5,250 nucleotides of DNA from Campylobacterota bacterium (GTDB lineage: Bacteria; Campylobacterota; Campylobacteria; Campylobacterales; Sulfurovaceae), in NCBI GenBank assembly GCA_015488875.1, contig WFMX01000165.1, forward strand, positions 1-5,250, read 5' to 3'. Shown here piece after piece: positions 1 through 5,250 of the stretch. The first letter of the stretch is position 1, and each line of letters starts with the position of its first letter. The notes below the pieces were generated by a model. The model worked only from the letters and a program-made list of their open reading frames with translations, made no database searches and was not told the DNA's origin. The position numbers and the translations under genes are program-made.

Positions 1-1173
1 GGTATGGTCCGTGTATATACCCTCTTTTACCACCTTGTTATACTGTTCAGTGAAGATTTTCATATCATCATCTTTTAGCTTCTTGATAGCACCTAGTATC
101 TTCTTGACAGAGTTTTGCTTGATGTTTGCCAATATTTTGTTCTCTTGAAGTATCTCTCTACTGACATTGAGAGGTAGATCTTCGCTATCTATGACACCTT
201 TGACAAATCTGAGATATGAAGGCAGTAGCTCTTTGTCGTCATCAGTGATGAATACCCTCTTGACATAGAGCTTGACACCTGGCTGATAGTCTGCTCTATA
301 CATATCCATAGGTGCTGTTTTTGGGATATAGAAGAGTGTAGTGAACTCTTGTGATCCCTCTACCTTGTTATGAATATATTTGAGTGGTTCATCGTCACCA
401 TGTGCTAGACTTTTATAAAACTCTACATACTCCTCTTTCTTGATCTCTGACTTTGGTAGTGTCCAGAGTGCAGTAGCGGCATTGATCTGCTCTGACTTCT
501 TGACTTTTGTAGTGACTGCATCATCACCCTCGCCTGTCGTCTCATCTTCGCTATAGTTGAGCATGATAGGGTATGCTATGTGGTTGGAGTATTTTTTGAC
601 TACCTCTTGTGTACGCCATTTGGACAAGAACTCTTTCTCCTCATCTTTGAGCTTGATGTAGATTACTGTACCATGTGACTCTTTTGTCACCTCTTTGATC
701 TCATACTCGCCTGAACCATCAGTAGAGAACATGTATGCCTGGTCTTCACCTGCTTTTTTAGTGATGACATCTACTCTATCTGCTACCATAAATACCGAGT
801 AGAAGCCTACACCAAATTGACCTATGAGATTGCTATCTTTTTTTGCATCTCCTGTGAGGCTATCTACAAATGACTTAGTACCCGATTTTGCTATAGTGCC
901 TAGGTGATCCATGAGATCATCTTCACTCATGCCTACGCCATTGTCACCTATAGTGAGTGAGCCATCCTCTTCATCGAGACCGATAGATATCTTGCCAGCC
1001 CAATCCTCACCCTTGAACTTATCGTCCGTAAGTCTCATATAGTTGAACTTGTCTATAGCATCACTAGAGTTTGATACCAACTCTCTGATAAATATCTCTT
1101 TGTTCGAATATAGTGAGTGTGTCATTAGCTTGAGTAGTTGACCTATCTCTGTCTGAAATTGATGTTTTGCCAT
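1..1173 (-). CDS. htpG: Molecular chaperone HtpG (HSP90 family), 3' part cut off by window edge
   Basis: This is the cytosolic, ATP-driven HSP90 chaperone that remodels client proteins under stress. The visible 391 residues, of about 620 usual for the family, start MAKHQFQTEIGQLLKLM and run off the left edge in an open frame. The GHKL ATPase domain spans about residues 1-215. It has the helix IRELVSNSSDA (likely catalytic Glu31 and Mg-binding Asn35), the nucleotide-binding GDNGVGM at 76-82 (Asp77) and the lid motif GQFGVGFYS at 118-126. The middle domain follows from about 230. It contains LPLNVSREILQ at 333-343, whose Arg339 matches the ATP-contacting arginine known in E. coli HtpG. The C-terminal dimerisation domain lies outside the window. 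The start is supported by AAGGAG five bases upstream and a strong promoter. The gene has its own promoter and is not functionally tied to the nir genes upstream. Identity is certain. Confidence 0.98.
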   Translation of the reverse strand, partial: MAKHQFQTEIGQLLKLMTHSLYSNKEIFIRELVSNSSDAIDKFNYMRLTDDKFKGEDWAGKISIGLDEEDGSLTIGDNGVGMSEDDLMDHLGTIAKSGTKSFVDSLTGDAKKDSNLIGQFGVGFYSVFMVADRVDVITKKAGEDQAYMFSTDGSGEYEIKEVTKESHGTVIYIKLKDEEKEFLSKWRTQEVVKKYSNHIAYPIMLNYSEDETTGEGDDAVTTKVKKSEQINAATALWTLPKSEIKKEEYVEFYKSLAHGDDEPLKYIHNKVEGSQEFTTLFYIPKTAPMDMYRADYQPGVKLYVKRVFITDDDKELLPSYLRFVKGVIDSEDLPLNVSREILQENKILANIKQNSVKKILGAIKKLKDDDMKIFTEQYNKVVKEGIYTDHT

Positions 1174-1178
1174 GTTGT

Positions 1179-1184
1179 CTCCTT
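1179..1184 (-). promoter_or_regulatory. Ribosome binding site of htpG
   Basis: On the minus strand AAGGAG lies 5 nt (ACAAC) before the ATG at 1173. It is a near-perfect Shine-Dalgarno sequence and fixes the htpG start. It is one of the two strongest ribosome sites in the window, the other being before nirF. Confidence 0.9.
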
Positions 1185-1207
1185 AGTGTATGTAGTAATT
1201 TTTTGGG

Positions 1208-1236
1208 ATTATAGTATTTTTTTGAATAAATTTCAA
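1208..1236 (-). promoter_or_regulatory. Sigma-70-type promoter of htpG
   Basis: On the minus strand TTGAAA (1236-1231) and a perfect TATAAT (1213-1208) are separated by exactly 17 nt. Transcription would start near 1200-1202, giving a leader of about 28 nt before the htpG ATG. The spacer is A/T-rich, as is usual for this group. A dyad, TTGAA-N5-TTCAA (1236-1222), covers the -35 element and the first part of the spacer and could be an operator. No CIRCE element and no HspR-type inverted repeat with the expected spacing is visible. Confidence 0.82.
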
Positions 1237-1258
1237 GGGTTTTGACTCTTTTTTGTAA

Positions 1259-1289
1259 ATAATCTTTAGTCTTAGTGACTAAAGATTAT
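1259..1289 (-). terminator. Hairpin, probable terminator of the nir/crp operon
   Basis: A perfect 13-bp inverted repeat has arms 1259-1271 and 1277-1289, with core TAATCTTTAGTC and GACTAAAGATTA, around a 5-nt loop. It starts 4 nt after the regulator's stop codon on the minus strand and ends before the htpG promoter, exactly where a transcript end is expected. The stem is A/T-rich, and the following tract on the minus strand is only TTTAC. It is therefore a weak match to a classical Rho-independent terminator. It might instead be an mRNA 3'-end stabiliser or a protein-binding dyad upstream of htpG. Confidence 0.6.
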
Positions 1290-1293
1290 AAAT

Positions 1294-1980
1294 TTACGAC
1301 TTAAATTGTGCTATGCAGTTGGTACACTCCTTGATCTTATTGTTCTCTATCACCTCTTCTAGCACATCATAATCAAGTATCTTGATATGTTGACCTGCCT
1401 TTATCTCTATGATTTTCTCTTGCTTAAATTTTTTAAATATTCGTGATAGTGTCTCAGGTGTCAAGTTTAGGATGGCAGCTATCTCGTTGTATTTGAGTTT
1501 TGTAAATATCTCTACATTCTCTATGAGCATCTTGGCCACTTTCGCTTCTGATGAAAATATGGTCTCCTTGTGGATAAGCGTCGAGAGTACCATCACCTTA
1601 GATGTCAGTGACTTGATCAGCTCTAGCGAAAAGACTCTATCGGATAGATTGCTGAGTATATGATCGAAATGTATCATAGCTATCCTTCCATCTGTCACAA
1701 ACTCACAGCTAGCAGGAAATGGCTGATCCTCAAAGCAGGCATATTCACCCACCATAGCAGGAGCATCAAATCTATTGATCTGTATCTGTGTACCTTTGGG
1801 GGTCGTCTTGTAGAGCTTCACTGTACCTTCCAAGATGATATAGAGATAGTCACTAGCATCACCCTCATAAAAGACTACACTATTTTTAGTATATCTCCTT
1901 ATGATGGCTCTCTGTTTTAATTCTGCCAAATACTTTTCAGAAACTTTTGAAAAGAGTTGGATATCTGTCAAGTCATACAT
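1294..1980 (-). CDS. Crp/Fnr-family transcriptional regulator (Dnr/Fnr-like)
   Basis: This is a 228-residue DNA-binding regulator, close in length to Dnr of Pseudomonas. Residues about 5-110 form the cyclic-nucleotide-binding-type beta-barrel (VFYEGDASDYLYIILEG at 36-52). Residues about 112-138 form the dimerisation helix. A winged helix-turn-helix follows (KYNEIAAILNLTPETLSRIF at 163-182). The recognition helix has Glu176-x-x-Ser179-Arg180, the Fnr pattern for TTGAT half-sites. The barrel lacks a clear cAMP-binding arginine motif. There is no N-terminal cysteine cluster as in FNR. The only cysteines are 82, 92 and a C-terminal C219-x-x-C222. I chose the ATG at 1980 because TGAGG sits 5 nt upstream and the conserved domain begins there. 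A GTG at 2037 would add 19 low-complexity residues inside nirE. The gene is 7 nt after nirE and last in the operon, so it probably controls denitrification genes, perhaps sensing NO through heme or redox state (inference). Confidence 0.93.
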   Translation of the reverse strand: MYDLTDIQLFSKVSEKYLAELKQRAIIRRYTKNSVVFYEGDASDYLYIILEGTVKLYKTTPKGTQIQINRFDAPAMVGEYACFEDQPFPASCEFVTDGRIAMIHFDHILSNLSDRVFSLELIKSLTSKVMVLSTLIHKETIFSSEAKVAKMLIENVEIFTKLKYNEIAAILNLTPETLSRIFKKFKQEKIIEIKAGQHIKILDYDVLEEVIENNKIKECTNCIAQFKS

Positions 1981-1985
1981 GCTTG

Positions 1986-1989
1986 CCTC
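1986..1989 (-). promoter_or_regulatory. Ribosome binding site deciding the regulator start
   Basis: GAGG (minus strand, 1989-1986) is 5 nt before the ATG at 1980 and overlaps the last two bases of the nirE stop codon TGA. A second purine run, AGGAGAG (1998-1992), lies further upstream, inside the nirE coding sequence. Both favour the ATG at 1980 over the upstream GTG at 2037 and suggest translation coupled to nirE. Confidence 0.65.
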
Positions 1990-2725
1990 AACTCTCCTCG
2001 AACCAATTGAGCTGCTCTCTGAGCTTGACAACTTCACCGACTATGATGAGTGCTGGCGTAGGTAGACCTTTTGCTAAGCTACCTATACTCTCTAGCGTAC
2101 CTACTACAGTCTTCTCATCTTTGGTAGTACCTCTACTGATGACAGCCACAGGATAATCTGCTGATTTTCCTATCTCTATAAGTTTTTTCGTGATGGTCTT
2201 GAGTCGATGAAGTCCCATCAAAAAGATGATGGTATCATCTGTCTTATAGTTTTCCCATGGTATCTGAGAGTGATTTTTATCTTTGGACTCATGTCCTGTG
2301 ACTACACGAAATGATACTGTGACACCTCTATGTGTCACTGGTATACCTGCATACTCTGGTACTGCTATAGCGGAGGTGATCCCAGGTATAAACTCAAATT
2401 TAATGCCTCTGTCTTTTAGGTATATACCCTCTTCTCCGCCTCTACCAAACACAAATGGATCTCCACCTTTGAGTCTCACTACGGAGTCATACTTGAGAGC
2501 ATTTTGGTAAATCACCTCATTTATCTCCTCTTGCGGTAGTGTATGGTGACTATCCTTTTTGCCTACATATACAAATTCGCATCCACTCTTTGCTTCTTTG
2601 AGTATATCTGGATTGGCGAGACGATCATAGATGATCACATCTGCCTCTCGTACCAATCTCAATGCTTTCACAGTCAATAACTCTATATCTCCTGGTCCCG
2701 CACCTGTTAGATAGACTTTTCCCAT
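1988..2725 (-). CDS. nirE: Uroporphyrinogen-III C-methyltransferase (SUMT; NirE/CobA)
   Basis: This 245-residue cytoplasmic enzyme transfers two methyl groups from S-adenosylmethionine to uroporphyrinogen III (C2 and C7). The product, precorrin-2, is the entry to siroheme, heme d1 and cobalamin. Family motifs appear in order: VYLTGAGPGD at 4-13, YDRLA at 33-37, VVRLKGGDPFVFGRGGEE at 82-99, IPGITSA at 113-119, AGIPVTHRG at 126-134, PVAVISRGT at 192-200 and PALIIVGEVV at 224-233. The length is that of stand-alone SUMT. There is no fused CysG-type dehydrogenase/ferrochelatase or uroporphyrinogen-III synthase domain. The position between nirF and the regulator makes it the NirE of the heme d1 pathway, though it could also feed siroheme synthesis. 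Its ATG shares one base with the nirF stop (TAATG). No good Shine-Dalgarno precedes it, so it probably depends on translational coupling. Confidence 0.95.
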   Translation of the reverse strand: MGKVYLTGAGPGDIELLTVKALRLVREADVIIYDRLANPDILKEAKSGCEFVYVGKKDSHHTLPQEEINEVIYQNALKYDSVVRLKGGDPFVFGRGGEEGIYLKDRGIKFEFIPGITSAIAVPEYAGIPVTHRGVTVSFRVVTGHESKDKNHSQIPWENYKTDDTIIFLMGLHRLKTITKKLIEIGKSADYPVAVISRGTTKDEKTVVGTLESIGSLAKGLPTPALIIVGEVVKLREQLNWFEES

Positions 2726-3840
2726 TATTTTTTATCTTTCATCTCGTATATAAATATTCCCGATGGGCGTTTGACTTGAAATATCTCTCTCTCTAAAAAC
2801 CACTCTTTTGTATTGATGACATTTACTTGATTTGCATCATTGACTGATACATATAGGGAGTCATCCATGTTTGACCATCTCAGGTGAAGTATTTTGCCTT
2901 TAAATGTAAAACTCTTCATTATCTTTAAGGTTTTAGTATCAATAATTTGCATAGTTGGAAAATCTTTTCCTGAAAAAGTGACCGCAAGATACTTCTTGTC
3001 TGGACTGAGTGCAGTAAATACTGGCAACCCTAGTACCTCAATGTTTTTGATAAAATTAAATGATGGATCATAAACCATCACTTTGTTATCACCTACAGCA
3101 GGTATAAATATCTTATCTTTACCAATGCTCCAAAAGCCAAAGTGAGGTACTTTAAGTACTGGCTTATTGCCATCAGCAGTGATCTTGATCTTTGAAAATT
3201 CCATCTTATCCAAATCTATAACACCAAATGATTTGCTCAAGAAAAATCCAACTATATATGTATTGCCCTGAATCATAGCATCAAATGGCATCTTGCCTAC
3301 TTTAAACTCTTTGTACATCTTGAACTTAGGAGTCTCTTTGCCACTATTTTCATCTTTGAGTATGGTCACTTTGTCGTTGTCCATCTGTGCGAATATGAGA
3401 TAATCTTTATATATTTTGATACCTACATTTTTTGATCCTGTCTTGATCTTGTCTATAGGTTTCAAATCCTTCGTGAGGATATCTACAGACTTATCGTCAT
3501 AGTTTGCCACCGCTACATAGTTCTTGCCAATGACGAAGCCTATAGCTGACTTGCTAGTCTTATACTCATGGAGAACCTTTTCAGTCACAGGGTCAAACTT
3601 CACTACAAAGCCATCACGACTTATGAGATATGCATCATCACCATCAAACTTTATGATACCATGGTTCATGTTGTGCATATTTTCCATATGTGATTTGGTC
3701 AAACCATCGCTTATGATAGCTAGAGAACTACTCTCCCTCTCCACTACAAATATTTTCTCTTTTGCATTTGCTGTAGCCGATACAAGCACAGCCATAGATA
3801 GTAGACTAGCTACAAATCCTTGGGTCAATCTCTTTTTCAT
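2725..3840 (-). CDS. nirF: Heme d1 biosynthesis protein NirF (periplasmic beta-propeller)
   Basis: This 371-residue protein is of the cytochrome cd1-propeller family. NirF is required late in heme d1 formation and binds the cofactor or its precursor in the periplasm; its exact chemical step is not settled. Residues 1-26 form a Sec signal peptide (KKR, a hydrophobic core, then ATANA before KE). There is no lipobox cysteine, so the mature protein should be soluble, unlike the lipoprotein form described in Pseudomonas. Propeller segments match known NirF: NHGIIKFDGDDAYLISRDG at 59-77, SAIGFVIGKNYVAVANYDD at 98-116, GKMPFDAMI at 182-190, VPHFGFWSIGKDKIFIPAVG at 231-250, GLPVFTALSPD at 271-281 and RPSGIF at 358-363. 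His60 probably corresponds to the conserved functional histidine. The loop before it is His/Met-rich. The ATG follows the nirJ stop with no gap, and AAGGAG lies 5 nt upstream. Confidence 0.92.
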   Translation of the reverse strand: MKKRLTQGFVASLLSMAVLVSATANAKEKIFVVERESSSLAIISDGLTKSHMENMHNMNHGIIKFDGDDAYLISRDGFVVKFDPVTEKVLHEYKTSKSAIGFVIGKNYVAVANYDDKSVDILTKDLKPIDKIKTGSKNVGIKIYKDYLIFAQMDNDKVTILKDENSGKETPKFKMYKEFKVGKMPFDAMIQGNTYIVGFFLSKSFGVIDLDKMEFSKIKITADGNKPVLKVPHFGFWSIGKDKIFIPAVGDNKVMVYDPSFNFIKNIEVLGLPVFTALSPDKKYLAVTFSGKDFPTMQIIDTKTLKIMKSFTFKGKILHLRWSNMDDSLYVSVNDANQVNVINTKEWFLEREIFQVKRPSGIFIYEMKDKK

Positions 3841-4968
3841 TTATACTCCTTTTGTTTGCTCTATGCTTAGATAGCATGATGGGTCTTCTGCCCACATATC
3901 ACCATATATGGCATATGCTCTACTTCTCGAACCACCATTGCATATATTTAAATATTGGCACGCTTTGCACTTACCACTCAACTCCCTAGGGTAAACTCTC
4001 AGTTTTTGTAGTAGTTCTGTAGGCTCACTTGTCCATATATCTGTAAAGTCTTGATTGAGAATATTTCCTATCTTCAGAGGAAAGAACGGATCAGGCTTCA
4101 CGAACCCCTCACTATCTATATTGAGTAGTTTTCTTCCTGCACTATTGCCACCCCACGCTATGAGCCTACTCTTCATCTCATCAGCCAACTCTGGATATCT
4201 CTCTACAAATCTATCATAGAACAAGATGGCATCCATCTCCATATTTCCTGTCACTATCTCTATATCTCTGTTTTCATCATGATATTCAAACGCTTTATCC
4301 AATATAAAATCAACAGCTCTGATTCGCTGCTCTTTTGTCAAATCCATCTCTAGATTTTCAAGCCCTCTACCAGAGTAGACTAAATGTGATATGTATATCT
4401 TTGGTATAGAGTGCTTCTCCGCTAAGTCAAATATAAATTCCAAATCATCATATGTATCCTTAGTGATTGTAAATCTGATACCCACCTTTGTCTTGCCATA
4501 GCTATTGAGTAGATCGACTGCTTTCATCGACTCTACGAATGAACCCTCAAGCCCACGAAATGCATCATGCACCTTTTCACTACCATCTATGCTGATACCC
4601 ACATAGTCGAAAGTATCGAGTATCTTCAAAGCATTACTCTTCTTGACATATAATCCATTGGTAGATAGATATGTGACTATGCCTATCTCTTTGCATTTGG
4701 CTGCTATATCATATATATCTTTTCGTGTGAGAGGTTCACCACCTGAAAATATGATGAACTTCACTCCGTTTGCCTTGAGCTTAGGGAGAGTATCCATTAT
4801 ATCTTCTGTAGTTAAGGTATCTACGGCATCCAAATCTGCTTTTGAATAGCAGTGTAGGCATGATAAGTTACATCTATTGGTGAAGTTCCATATAGCTATA
4901 CTACCATCAAGCACTCTAGCTGGTCTTCCTGCTACAACTGAGTTGAGCAAATTGGAGAGTCTAAACAT
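3841..4968 (-). CDS. nirJ: Heme d1 biosynthesis radical SAM protein NirJ
   Basis: This is a 375-residue cytoplasmic radical S-adenosylmethionine enzyme. NirJ acts after siroheme decarboxylation, removing propionate side chains on the way to the keto groups of heme d1. The SAM-binding [4Fe-4S] motif is CNLSCLHC (Cys33, 37, 40), followed by SGGEPL at 75-80 for SAM contact. A second, SPASM-like cluster motif lies near the end: C334-x2-C337-x5-C343-x21-C365, as known for NirJ. IDSEGFVKPDPFF at 284-296 and the GNI...IW segment at 301-312 are also typical. The related AhbC/AhbD heme enzymes share this fold; the nirF and nirE neighbours settle the choice. The ATG comes one base after the TAG of the upstream cytochrome gene. 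Only a weak purine stretch (CGAGAA) precedes it, so coupled translation is likely. Confidence 0.93.
   Translation of the reverse strand: MFRLSNLLNSVVAGRPARVLDGSIAIWNFTNRCNLSCLHCYSKADLDAVDTLTTEDIMDTLPKLKANGVKFIIFSGGEPLTRKDIYDIAAKCKEIGIVTYLSTNGLYVKKSNALKILDTFDYVGISIDGSEKVHDAFRGLEGSFVESMKAVDLLNSYGKTKVGIRFTITKDTYDDLEFIFDLAEKHSIPKIYISHLVYSGRGLENLEMDLTKEQRIRAVDFILDKAFEYHDENRDIEIVTGNMEMDAILFYDRFVERYPELADEMKSRLIAWGGNSAGRKLLNIDSEGFVKPDPFFPLKIGNILNQDFTDIWTSEPTELLQKLRVYPRELSGKCKACQYLNICNGGSRSRAYAIYGDMWAEDPSCYLSIEQTKGV
3846..3851 (-). promoter_or_regulatory. Ribosome binding site of nirF inside the end of nirJ
   Basis: AAGGAG (minus strand) overlaps the last nirJ sense codons and lies 5 nt before the nirF ATG at 3840. 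It supports that start and suggests nirF can be loaded independently, in contrast to nirJ and nirE, which have poor sites. Confidence 0.85.
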
Positions 4969-4969
4969 A

Positions 4970-5250
4970 CTAATTCTCGTTTGTATTGGATTTGAAGGAG
5001 AGGATATAGGTGGTAATGCTATCCAACTCCTCTTTTGTCAATTTTAATGCTGGCATAGCATTTCGCGAATATCCAAAAAGTTTAGATACTGATGCAGGGT
5101 CGGTGATCATAGCTCTGATCTCATCAGAACTTCTCTTCTGTGCTATCTCTGCAAATGATGGGCCAAACGCCTCTGCGGTTTGATGGTGACAACCCCAGCA
5201 ATATGTCTCAAAAACTTTTTTGCCTGAATTGGCATGCAGTGATATTGACA
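4970..5250 (-). CDS. nirC: Monoheme c-type cytochrome (NirC-like), 5' part cut off by window edge
   Basis: The last 92 residues of a small class I cytochrome c are visible; the first complete codon lies at 5248-5246. The heme attachment motif is CWGCH (visible residues 17-21, followed by another His). NAMPAL (63-68) supplies the probable methionine ligand, Met65, and is followed by the usual C-terminal helix (LTKEELDSITTYILSF). The visible start SISLHA-NS looks like the end of a Sec signal peptide. That would make it a periplasmic single-heme protein of about 85 mature residues. The gene ends in TAG one base before nirJ, so it belongs to the same transcript. NirC-type cytochromes are found in nir clusters, where they donate electrons to cytochrome cd1 or help heme d1 maturation. 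The exact type (NirC or another c55x) is inferred from position. If the missing part is longer than a signal peptide, it could be a multi-domain cytochrome. Confidence 0.85.
   Translation of the reverse strand, partial: SISLHANSGKKVFETYCWGCHHQTAEAFGPSFAEIAQKRSSDEIRAMITDPASVSKLFGYSRNAMPALKLTKEELDSITTYILSFKSNTNEN

Noticed and set aside
1222..1289. CIRCE or HspR (HAIR) heat-shock operator in front of htpG
   Set aside because: The 1259-1289 dyad does not match TTAGCACTC-N9-GAGTGCTAA. The TTGAA-N5-TTCAA dyad has the wrong half-site and spacing for CTTGAGT-N7-ACTCAAG.
1981..2037. Upstream GTG at 2037 as the start of the Crp/Fnr regulator (19 more residues)
   Set aside because: The added residues are Ser-rich, lie inside the nirE reading frame and precede the conserved domain. 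The ATG at 1980 has a ribosome site at 5 nt spacing and gives the family's usual length.
1409..2510. Plus-strand open frames opposite the regulator and nirE (for example 1409-1663, 1660-1920, 1947-2156, 2283-2510)
   Set aside because: They are antisense to well-conserved genes, have no recognisable domain and no convincing ribosome sites, and are explained as shadows.
3524..4849. Plus-strand open frames 3524-3874 and 4643-4849
   Set aside because: They run antisense to nirF and nirJ, whose family motifs are intact on the minus strand. Nothing in the translations resembles a real protein.
3841..4968. AhbC/AhbD-type alternative heme synthase instead of NirJ
   Set aside because: The families are related, but the immediate neighbours are nirF and a SUMT gene plus a nir-type cytochrome, and the C-terminal cysteine spacing fits NirJ.
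1..5250. A novel defence, mobile or toxin system, CRISPR array or RNA gene
   Set aside because: Coding sequence fills the window apart from the 120-nt gap at 1174-1293. All six genes belong to known families. I saw no direct repeats, transposase, tRNA-like fold or attachment site.

Overview
The window is an AT-rich bacterial segment in which every gene runs on the minus strand. Heavy use of ATA, AGA and AAA codons, a cytochrome cd1-type denitrification module and the overall protein style suggest a Campylobacterota (Epsilonproteobacteria) denitrifier of the Sulfurovum/Sulfurimonas kind. The taxonomic call is inference from sequence style, not from a marker gene.

Reading the minus strand from right to left: the C-terminal part of a monoheme c-type cytochrome (NirC-like, cut by the right edge, 4970-5250); NirJ, the radical SAM enzyme of heme d1 synthesis (3841-4968); NirF, the periplasmic beta-propeller heme d1 biogenesis protein (2725-3840); NirE/CobA, uroporphyrinogen-III C-methyltransferase (1988-2725); and a Crp/Fnr-family regulator (1294-1980). 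The junctions are extremely tight: 1 nt, 0 nt, a 1-nt overlap, and 7 nt. These five genes are therefore almost certainly one transcript whose promoter lies beyond the right edge. A 13-bp hairpin (1259-1289) just after the regulator's stop codon probably ends the transcript. A separate, near-consensus sigma-70 promoter (1208-1236) then drives htpG, the HSP90 chaperone. Its N-terminal 391 residues fill 1-1173 and the rest is cut by the left edge.

The first four genes fit one job. NirE commits uroporphyrinogen III to the siroheme/heme d1 branch by making precorrin-2. NirJ modifies the siroheme-derived intermediate in the cytoplasm with radical chemistry. NirF acts on or carries the near-finished cofactor in the periplasm, where cytochrome cd1 nitrite reductase (NirS) matures. 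The small cytochrome c probably shuttles electrons to that enzyme or serves cofactor maturation. The last gene is a Dnr/Fnr-like regulator with an Fnr-type recognition helix, a plausible local controller of denitrification. NirS, the decarboxylase genes nirDLGH and nirN are not in the window. I see no mobile element, RNA gene, CRISPR array or clearly undescribed system. The most unusual points are the C-terminal CxxC pair of the regulator, the His/Met-rich loop of NirF, and a dyad over the htpG -35 box that resembles an Fnr site with one extra base.
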